Under the pieces are notes generated by a model. The model ran no database searches. It saw nothing but the letters and a program-made list of their open reading frames with translations, and was not told the origin of the DNA. The position numbers were made by a program, and so were the translations under genes. DNA of 5,902 nt from ZLKRG08 sp963977625. Lineage in GTDB: Bacteria > Actinomycetota > Actinomycetes > Nanopelagicales > Nanopelagicaceae. The stretch is from positions 1 through 5,902 of the forward strand of contig CAXBPX010000069.1 in the NCBI GenBank assembly GCA_963977625.1. The letters are read 5' to 3'. This document shows, one piece after another, positions 1-5,229 of the stretch (position 1 is its first letter; each line of letters opens with the position of its first letter).

Positions 1-1704
1 ACATTTATCTGGCTTAAGACCAAGATGCCAAAGCGCGCTGAAGATGACGATGATGAGATGTATGAATCGGCTCCTTTTGAAACACCTCTAGTTTCCCAGT
101 ACGAAGAAGAAGAGTTCGAAGACGAAGATTTCGAAGCGCCAGCAGAGGAGGAGTTCGACGAAGAATTTACCGTCGAAGTTCCAAAGGTACATCCATCAAC
201 AACGCCAGCTGCGCGTCCAGTGCAGATGATGCTTCAACCTGATAGCAAATACGTATTGCCATCACCAGATTTATTGAAAGCAGGGCCTGCTGCTAAGGGC
301 AAGAGCAAAGCTAATGATGCAATTGTTAGTGCGCTGACAGAACTATTTGCAGAGTTTGAAATTGATGCCCAGGTAACTGGCTTCATGCGCGGACCAACTG
401 TTACTCGTTACGAAGTTGAATTAGGTAACGCAGTTAAAGTCGAACGAATTACGGCGCTATCAAAAAATATTGCGTATGCGGTTGCTTCAAGTGAAGTTCG
501 TATTTTGTCTCCGATTCCAGGTAAATCTGCAGTTGGTATCGAAATTCCAAATACCGACCGCGAAATCGTCGCGCTTGGTGATGTCCTTCGCTCAAGCGTT
601 GCAGGTCAAGATATGCATCCAATGTTGGTAGCTCTTGGTAAAGATGTAGAAGGTAATTTCATCTGTGCAAACCTTGCAAAGATGCCGCACCTCTTGGTTG
701 CAGGTGCTACTGGTGCAGGTAAATCTTCGATGATCAATTCGATGATTACCTCAATCATGATGCGCGCAACCCCTGACGAAGTGCGCATGGTGCTGATTGA
801 TCCAAAACGAGTTGAGTTAAATGCTTACGAAAATATCCCGCATTTAATTACACCGATTATCACTAATCCTAAAAAAGCAGCTGATGCGCTGCAATGGGTA
901 GTGCGTGAAATGGATCTTCGTTATGAAGATTTAGCAACCTTTGGTTTTAGACATATTGATGATTTCAATAAAGCAGTGCGTGGCGGAAAGGTAGCCGCAC
1001 CTCCGGGCAGTGATCGTATTCTGGAACCATATCCATATTTATTAGTCATCATTGACGAATTAGCAGATTTGATGATGGTTGCAGCTAAAGATGTCGAAGA
1101 GTGTGTAGTTCGAATTACGCAATTAGCAAGATCTGCTGGTATTCATTTAGTACTTGCAACTCAGCGACCATCGGTAGATGTAGTTACGGGCCTAATCAAA
1201 GCCAACGTGCCATCCCGACTTTCATTTGCAACTTCATCTCTTGCAGATAGCCGCGTGATTTTGGATGGACCAGGTGCGGAAAAACTTATTGGACAAGGAG
1301 ATGGACTATTTGTACCAATGGGCGCATCTCGTCCAATTCGAATTCAAGGCGCGTATGTATCAGAACGAGAAATTGCAGATGTGGTTGGACATGTGCGCAA
1401 GCAATTAGCGCCGCGTTTCCGCGAAGATGTAACAGTTGCCCAAAAAATAGTAGTAAATGGCATCAATGAAATTGGAGATGATTTAGATTTAATGTTGCAA
1501 GCAGTGCATTTAGTAGTTACAACTCAAATCGGTTCGACTTCAATGTTGCAACGTAAATTGCGTATCGGTTTTGCAAAAGCTGGCAGATTGATGGATCTGA
1601 TGGAATCGCGCGGCATTGTCGGTCCCTCCGAAGGTTCTAAAGCGCGTGCGGTGCTGGTAAAGCCTGAGGAGTTAGAAGAAGTTCTCGATACCATCCGCGA
1701 TTAA
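1..1704 (+). CDS. ftsK: DNA translocase FtsK (5' end outside window)
   Basis: FtsK is a hexameric, septum-anchored ATPase that pumps double-stranded DNA and clears or aligns chromosome termini during division. Numbering codons from base 1, the visible 567 residues begin with a short hydrophobic/basic stretch (TFIWLKTK). A very acidic linker follows (about 12-62), then the alpha domain (about 80-190). The RecA-like motor has Walker A GATGAGKS at 235-242, Walker B LLVIIDE ending at D352-E353, and the LATQRPS segment at 385-391. The C-terminal winged-helix gamma domain (about 490-560) is of the type that reads polar DNA motifs. The frame is open to the left edge, so I treat the ATG at 25 as internal: family members carry an N-terminal membrane domain, and the first residues look like the exit from its last helix. 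A membrane-free form starting at 25 is possible but less likely. The motor and gamma domains appear intact. The RodZ-like gene follows after 72 bp. Confidence 0.96.
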   Translation, partial: TFIWLKTKMPKRAEDDDDEMYESAPFETPLVSQYEEEEFEDEDFEAPAEEEFDEEFTVEVPKVHPSTTPAARPVQMMLQPDSKYVLPSPDLLKAGPAAKGKSKANDAIVSALTELFAEFEIDAQVTGFMRGPTVTRYEVELGNAVKVERITALSKNIAYAVASSEVRILSPIPGKSAVGIEIPNTDREIVALGDVLRSSVAGQDMHPMLVALGKDVEGNFICANLAKMPHLLVAGATGAGKSSMINSMITSIMMRATPDEVRMVLIDPKRVELNAYENIPHLITPIITNPKKAADALQWVVREMDLRYEDLATFGFRHIDDFNKAVRGGKVAAPPGSDRILEPYPYLLVIIDELADLMMVAAKDVEECVVRITQLARSAGIHLVLATQRPSVDVVTGLIKANVPSRLSFATSSLADSRVILDGPGAEKLIGQGDGLFVPMGASRPIRIQGAYVSEREIADVVGHVRKQLAPRFREDVTVAQKIVVNGINEIGDDLDLMLQAVHLVVTTQIGSTSMLQRKLRIGFAKAGRLMDLMESRGIVGPSEGSKARAVLVKPEELEEVLDTIRD

Positions 1705-1776
1705 CGGGTGAGCAGATGGGTGAACCTGCCAGAAACTGTTAGGTGATACGGCATCACCCAATCTAGACTTTGGCTA
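1705..1776 (+). promoter_or_regulatory. ftsK / RodZ-like intergenic region with -10-like element and hairpin
   Basis: This gap holds two signals. First, TAGACT at 1764-1769 matches the actinobacterial TAnnnT -10 pattern and ends 7 nt before the ATG at 1777. That is the spacing expected for a leaderless transcript, and no good Shine-Dalgarno sequence precedes the ATG. A convincing -35 box is not visible. Second, GGTGAT (1742-1747) and ATCACC (1753-1758) form a perfect 6-bp inverted repeat with a 5-nt loop. There is no T-run after it, so it is a poor intrinsic terminator. The promoter reading is inference. Confidence 0.4.
1742..1758 (+). repeat. 6-bp inverted repeat (GGTGAT / ATCACC)
   Basis: The two arms are perfectly complementary around the loop ACGGC. 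Two further GGTGA copies lie upstream (1707-1711 and 1719-1723, each as GGGTGA) and could pair instead with TCACCC at 1754-1759, so alternative hairpins are possible. It could be a small operator, an attenuating hairpin for read-through from ftsK, or chance. No poly-T follows, which argues against a classical terminator. Confidence 0.45.
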
Positions 1777-2511
1777 ATGTCACTAGGCCAATCAATTGCA
1801 AGCGCACGTAAGAGCGCTGGGATGACTATTGACCAATTATCAACTGCTTCAAATATTCGTGTTTCCTTGTTAAAAGAGTTTGAAGCCAACGATTTTCTTC
1901 ATGCTGGTGGCGATACCTATGCGCGTGGACATTTACGCACTATCGCGCGGATTTTAAAAATTGATCCGGAAACACTTTTAACTCAATTTGATGAGGAACA
2001 TGCACAAGCAAAACGGGCGATTCACGAACAGCTAGTAGAAAACAACGCGACTTTTGCAATTCCAGTACGAAAAAAATTAACTAATAAACAATTAATTGTT
2101 TATAGTGTGATTGGTATTTTTACCCTACTTACCACTTCAGTTGTGGTTAATTCATTGAAACAGAGCGCAACAAGCCCGAAACCAAAACCAACTGCTTCGG
2201 CTTCGCCTAGCGCCAGCGTTAAACCATCTGCTGCCGCAACTGCAAACACATATTCATCTGGCAAAGGAGTTTTGGTAAGACTAGAAGCCCCAAATGGATA
2301 TTCATGGTTATTTGTAAGCGATGCCGCCGGAATCACTTTATATTCAGGTCGAGCATCGCAAGGACAAATTTTCGAATTTTCAAGTACTGAAGCGGTTAAT
2401 TTGCGAATTGGAAATGCCGGTGCGGTCAAACTCACGGTAAATGGCAAAGAAGTTCCATCTTTAGGTGCAGAAGGTGAAGTAGTAAATGTCAGTTATGGGG
2501 TAAATTCGTAA
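1777..2511 (+). CDS. RodZ-like HTH membrane protein with C-terminal DUF4115-type domain
   Basis: This 244-residue protein has an N-terminal XRE-like helix-turn-helix of the RodZ type (about 3-70; SLGQSIASARKSAGMTIDQL, then the conserved YARGHLRTIARIL at 48-60). A basic juxtamembrane stretch (RKKLTNK, 98-104) leads into one transmembrane helix at about 106-126. A Ser/Pro/Ala/Lys-rich linker (about 130-160) follows, then an extracytoplasmic beta-rich domain (about 164-241) resembling DUF4115. The positive charges before the helix place the HTH in the cytoplasm. In RodZ proteins the HTH binds the cytoskeletal protein MreB rather than DNA; whether this actinobacterial relative does so is unknown. 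The start is well fixed: an in-frame TGA at 1744-1746 lies upstream with no other ATG, GTG or TTG between, and the HTH begins at residue 3. The gene sits between ftsK and rimO, as in many actinobacteria, and ends 2 bp before rimO, suggesting co-transcription. Its exact function is not established from sequence. Confidence 0.88.
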   Translation: MSLGQSIASARKSAGMTIDQLSTASNIRVSLLKEFEANDFLHAGGDTYARGHLRTIARILKIDPETLLTQFDEEHAQAKRAIHEQLVENNATFAIPVRKKLTNKQLIVYSVIGIFTLLTTSVVVNSLKQSATSPKPKPTASASPSASVKPSAAATANTYSSGKGVLVRLEAPNGYSWLFVSDAAGITLYSGRASQGQIFEFSSTEAVNLRIGNAGAVKLTVNGKEVPSLGAEGEVVNVSYGVNS

Positions 2512-2513
2512 CC

Positions 2514-3860
2514 ATGCCCAAGACCGTAGCCCTGATTACTATGGGCTGCGCCAGAAATGATGTGGATTCTGAAGAATTAGCAGGTCGCTTAGCTGCAGAT
2601 GGTTGGAAATTAGTTGATGATGCGGCGCAAGCAGAAGTTGCCGTAATTAACACCTGCGGTTTTATTGAAAGCGCCAAACAAGATTCGATAAATACACTTT
2701 TAGAAGCACACGCACTTAAAGAAAATGGCGTGACTAAAGCAGTGGTAGCAGTTGGCTGTATGGCCGAACGTTACGGCGAAGAGCTAGCAAGCGCCTTGCC
2801 AGAAGCCGACGGAATCTTATCTTTCGATGATTATCAAGATATTTCTGCACGACTTGGCGATATTTTATCTGGGCATAAACCGACCCCACATACTCCACAA
2901 GATCGACGTAAATTACTTCCGATTGCGCCTGCAGAGCGAGTGCGCGTTTCTGACTTTGCTCGCAAAAGATTAACTAATGATCCATGGGCTTCTTTAAAAA
3001 TAGCTTCAGGCTGTGATCGCAGATGTTCATTCTGTGCGATTCCACAATTTCGAGGCGCATTTGTTTCACGCCATCCGGTTGAAGTAATTGAAGAAGCTAA
3101 GTGGTTAGCTGACAATGGCGTAAGCGAGTTATTCCTAGTATCCGAAAACACCACTAGTTACGGTAAAGATTTAGGTGACCTGCGGACTATGGAAAAGTTA
3201 TTACCAGAATTATCTAAAATTGATGGTGTAAAGCGAATCAGACTTTCCTATTTACAGCCTGCCGAGATGCGACCAACTTTGCTTCAAGCAATGGTCGAAA
3301 ATGAAAAGGTAGCTCCATATTTCGATCTTTCATTTCAACATAGCGCTAAAGATGTACTGCGAAGCATGCGCCGGTTCGGTGGCAGCAATGATTTCTTACA
3401 TTTAATTGCGCAAATACGTGCACTAGATCCTGAAGCCGGCATTCGTAGCAATTTCATCGTGGGCTTTCCTGGTGAAACAGACGAACATTTTGCCGAACTC
3501 TGCCAATTTATAGAGGATGCAAAATTAGATGCTGTTGGCGTATTTGGGTATTCAGACGAAGATGGTACTGAAGCTTTAAATATGCAAAGTAAATTACCCG
3601 AAGAGGTAATTGCAGAGCGCGTGGCTACACTTTCGACTATTGCCGATGATGCAGTAAGTAAGCGCGCCACCATGCGTATTGGCCAAGAAGTAGATGTTTT
3701 AATTGATGATCCAGAATTACAAGAAGGTCGCGCCGCATTTCAGGGCCCCGAAGTTGATGGCACCGTAGGTTTTGTTGATACCCACTTTAAAATGGGGCAA
3801 TGGGTGAAAGCTGTGATTACCGAGTCAGCGGGCGCTGATTTAATCGCCAAGGTGCTATGA
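2514..3860 (+). CDS. rimO: Ribosomal protein S12 methylthiotransferase RimO
   Basis: RimO is a radical-SAM enzyme with two [4Fe-4S] clusters that adds a methylthio group to the beta carbon of a conserved aspartate in ribosomal protein S12. The 448 residues show the expected three-domain order. An N-terminal UPF0004/MTTase domain carries three cluster cysteines at C12 (GCARND), C48 (NTCGF) and C82 (VGCMAERY). The radical-SAM core has C167-x3-C171-x2-C174 (GCDRRCSFC). A C-terminal TRAM domain spans about 388-448. The N-terminal MGCARNDVDSEEL segment and the short C-terminus favour RimO over its tRNA-modifying paralogue MiaB, and length is normal for the family. All catalytic cysteines are present. 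The ATG at 2514 is 2 bp after the preceding stop; upstream GGGG (2497-2500) is a weak, distant ribosome-binding site, so translational coupling to the RodZ-like gene is likely. The 3' end overlaps pgsA by 4 bp. Confidence 0.96.
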   Translation: MPKTVALITMGCARNDVDSEELAGRLAADGWKLVDDAAQAEVAVINTCGFIESAKQDSINTLLEAHALKENGVTKAVVAVGCMAERYGEELASALPEADGILSFDDYQDISARLGDILSGHKPTPHTPQDRRKLLPIAPAERVRVSDFARKRLTNDPWASLKIASGCDRRCSFCAIPQFRGAFVSRHPVEVIEEAKWLADNGVSELFLVSENTTSYGKDLGDLRTMEKLLPELSKIDGVKRIRLSYLQPAEMRPTLLQAMVENEKVAPYFDLSFQHSAKDVLRSMRRFGGSNDFLHLIAQIRALDPEAGIRSNFIVGFPGETDEHFAELCQFIEDAKLDAVGVFGYSDEDGTEALNMQSKLPEEVIAERVATLSTIADDAVSKRATMRIGQEVDVLIDDPELQEGRAAFQGPEVDGTVGFVDTHFKMGQWVKAVITESAGADLIAKVL

Positions 3861-4399
3861 AAATTACTCCAAATCAGATCACCATCGCGCGTATAGTGGT
3901 TTTGCCCCCTGCAATCTGGACTCTCTTTCAAACCGGAGTCATATGGCAATTAGTCAGTTGGGTGATTTTCTTTGTAATTGCAATGAGCGATGTGGTGGAT
4001 GGTAAGTTGGCTAGAAGTAGTGGCCAGATAACTGAGATGGGTAAATTCTTGGATCCGGTCGCTGACAAGTTAATGATCGCTTCAGTCATGGTTCCGCTTT
4101 CAATCCAAGCTCGCTTTCCTTGGTGGGCAACGTTTGCAATTCTCTTTCGCGAATTAGGCATCACCGTTTTTCGAGCCCTGGTCATCTCAGGCGGAGTAAT
4201 TAGCGCTAATCGTGGCGGTAAATTAAAGAGCTTGGCACAGAATTTAGGTGTCGGTTGGTTTGTACTACCGTTACCTGCAAATTGGTTCTTTGATGGCTTT
4301 AAATATGGCTGGCTATATCTAGCTGTTGCACTCACCTTTCTGACCGGCTACTGGTATATCCGCGCTTGGTTAAACTTTAAGGATGCTACTACCGAGTAA
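3857..4399 (+). CDS. pgsA: CDP-diacylglycerol--glycerol-3-phosphate 3-phosphatidyltransferase
   Basis: This integral membrane enzyme condenses CDP-diacylglycerol with glycerol-3-phosphate to give phosphatidylglycerol phosphate, the precursor of phosphatidylglycerol and cardiolipin. The 180-residue protein carries the complete CDP-alcohol phosphotransferase signature: D45-x2-D48-G49-x2-A52-R53-x8-G62-x3-D66-x3-D70, whose aspartates coordinate the catalytic metals. The N-terminus (NQITIAR) is typical of PgsA, and several hydrophobic segments (roughly 12-42, 85-110, 128-172) fit a multi-pass protein of normal length. The start codon overlaps the rimO stop as ATGA, with AAGGTG at 3849-3854 unusually close to the ATG, so coupled translation with rimO is likely. 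Related enzymes such as cardiolipin synthase or phosphatidylinositol-phosphate synthase share the signature. The rimO-adjacent position and N-terminal motif support PgsA, but the acceptor specificity is inferred. Confidence 0.92.
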   Translation: MKITPNQITIARIVVLPPAIWTLFQTGVIWQLVSWVIFFVIAMSDVVDGKLARSSGQITEMGKFLDPVADKLMIASVMVPLSIQARFPWWATFAILFRELGITVFRALVISGGVISANRGGKLKSLAQNLGVGWFVLPLPANWFFDGFKYGWLYLAVALTFLTGYWYIRAWLNFKDATTE

Positions 4400-4400
4400 G

Positions 4401-4420
4401 TTTATTTTTAATAAATTTAT
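4401..4420. repeat. AT-rich nested palindromes after pgsA
   Basis: TTTATT (4401-4406) and AATAAA (4410-4415) are a perfect inverted repeat with a 3-nt loop, and ATAAATTTAT (4411-4420) is a perfect 10-bp palindrome overlapping it. With only A-T pairs the hairpin is too weak to be a convincing terminator for the upstream block. It more likely reflects an AT-rich promoter region. Confidence 0.4.
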
Positions 4421-4422
4421 CT

Positions 4423-4456
4423 GAAAACAAACCGAAACGGGCAGACAAAGGGCAGA
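4423..4456 (+). promoter_or_regulatory. Candidate DeoR-type operator: direct repeats with 11-bp spacing
   Basis: Two pairs of direct repeats share the same 11-bp step, about one helical turn: GAAA at 4423-4426 and 4434-4437, and GGGCAGA at 4439-4445 and 4450-4456. This phasing would present the motifs on one face of the DNA, as expected for an oligomeric regulator. They lie directly upstream of the regulator gene. Binding by that protein is inference; the repeats themselves are seen. Confidence 0.35.
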
Positions 4457-4458
4457 TT

Positions 4459-4478
4459 ATGGGGGAGCATTGCCCCAT
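4459..4478 (+). repeat. Inverted repeat spanning the two candidate start codons
   Basis: ATGGGG (4459-4464) and CCCCAT (4473-4478) are perfectly complementary with an 8-nt loop. The left arm contains the upstream in-frame ATG and most of the GGGGGAG ribosome-binding site (4461-4467) for the downstream ATG at 4477, which is itself in the right arm. Folding in RNA would hide the ribosome-binding site; in DNA the palindrome could be an operator. Confidence 0.5.
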
Positions 4479-5229
4479 GTACGCCATGGAGCGATATCGC
4501 TCGATAGTAGAACGGGTCCGCGGCAAAGGACGTGCTTCAGTCAACGACCTAGCAGATCACTTAGATGTTGCCCCCGAAACCATACGCCGCGATCTCTCGT
4601 ATTTAGAGAAGCAAGGTTTGGTTCAAAGAGTTCATGGTGGCGCAATTCCAGTTTGGTTAGAACCAAGTGTTGATTTAAAGAACTCAATGCAACAAGCAGA
4701 GAAATTAAGAATTGCCAAAGCAGCGATTGAATTCATCCCAGAAAATGGCACTTTAATTTTAGACGCTGGTACAACTACGGCTCAAATAATTGGCTTAATC
4801 CCGTCGAAAGCAAAATTAAGAGTTATCACAAATTCTCCAGATCATGCAGTAGCACTTATGGAGCGTGAAAATATCGAAATTTTGCTTGCCGGAGGTCGAC
4901 TACGAAAGAGCACCAGAGCGTGTGTTGATCATTGGGCACTTAATACTTTTTCTGGAATTGTGGCAGATGTTGCCATGATTGCAACAAATGGAATTTCATT
5001 TGCGCGTGGTTTAACCACTCCAGAACCTGCAGAAGCAGCTGTAAAAGCGGCGATGTTAAATGCCGCCAAATCTAAAATTCTAGTTGCCGATTACACAAAG
5101 TTTGAACAAGATCATTTCTCTAAATTTGGAGAAATTAAAGATTTAGATGCGGTAATTACTGATACGGCAGTAGATGCTGGTGCAATTGCGCAAATAGAAA
5201 CATCTGGAGTAAAGGTGATAAGAGCATGA
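4477..5229 (+). CDS. DeoR-family sugar-phosphate-responsive transcriptional regulator
   Basis: Starting at 4477 the protein has 250 residues, normal for the family. An N-terminal DeoR winged helix (about 4-58) has the recognition region around 21-40, ending PETIRRDL, and the family's QRVHGGA at 50-56. The C-terminal DeoRC sugar-phosphate sensor domain (about 75-235) shows LDAGTTT at 95-101, the NGIS/GLTTP segment, and a late DYTKF motif. The in-frame ATG at 4459 would add six residues (MGEHCP) and has a fair AAAGGG site 6 bp upstream. I prefer 4477 because GGGGGAG (4461-4467) is correctly spaced and MYAMERY resembles the usual start of the family; the ATG at 4486 is a third option. The gene overlaps the kinase gene by 4 bp, so it probably represses the pair and is relieved by a sugar phosphate, likely fructose-1-phosphate (FruR-like). 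The effector is inferred from the neighbour. Confidence 0.9.
   Translation: MYAMERYRSIVERVRGKGRASVNDLADHLDVAPETIRRDLSYLEKQGLVQRVHGGAIPVWLEPSVDLKNSMQQAEKLRIAKAAIEFIPENGTLILDAGTTTAQIIGLIPSKAKLRVITNSPDHAVALMERENIEILLAGGRLRKSTRACVDHWALNTFSGIVADVAMIATNGISFARGLTTPEPAEAAVKAAMLNAAKSKILVADYTKFEQDHFSKFGEIKDLDAVITDTAVDAGAIAQIETSGVKVIRA
5211..5219 (+). promoter_or_regulatory. Ribosome-binding site of the kinase gene
   Basis: AAAGGTGAT lies inside the 3' end of the regulator gene and ends 6 nt before the ATG at 5226. GGTGAT is exactly complementary to the 3' tail of 16S rRNA. It is one of the better ribosome-binding sites in the window and fixes the start of the partial kinase gene. Confidence 0.6.

Larger units (their letters stand above)
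4400..4476 (+). promoter_or_regulatory. Probable promoter/operator region of the DeoR-fruK unit
   Basis: This is the only spacer that separates functionally distinct gene groups. Its first part is AT-rich with nested palindromes (4401-4420) and TAnnnT-type -10 candidates (for example TAAATT, 4412-4417). It is followed by short direct repeats spaced 11 bp apart: GAAA at 4423 and 4434, and GGGCAGA at 4439 and 4450. A hairpin then reaches into the start codon region. DeoR-family regulators commonly bind repeated short motifs upstream of their own operon, so autoregulation here is plausible. No specific promoter is certain. Confidence 0.45.

Noticed and set aside
25..27. ATG at 25 as the true start of ftsK
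   Set aside because: The frame remains open to base 1, the preceding codons encode a membrane-exit-like segment, and FtsK proteins normally have an N-terminal membrane domain, so the gene most likely begins outside the window.
2161..2260. Repeat or low-complexity insertion in the RodZ-like gene
   Set aside because: The Ser/Pro/Ala/Lys richness is the usual flexible linker between the transmembrane helix and the outer domain; no exact DNA repeat unit is seen.
2100..2447. 115-codon open frame on the - strand inside the RodZ-like gene
   Set aside because: It mirrors the low-complexity linker and C-terminal domain of the + strand gene; no independent coding signal.
3928..4335. 135-codon open frame on the - strand across pgsA
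   Set aside because: It lies wholly inside pgsA, which has a complete catalytic signature; the antisense translation has no recognisable domain and no supporting ribosome-binding site.
4401..4420. Rho-independent terminator after pgsA
   Set aside because: The inverted repeats contain only A-T pairs and no GC-rich stem precedes a T-run, so stability is too low for a typical intrinsic terminator.
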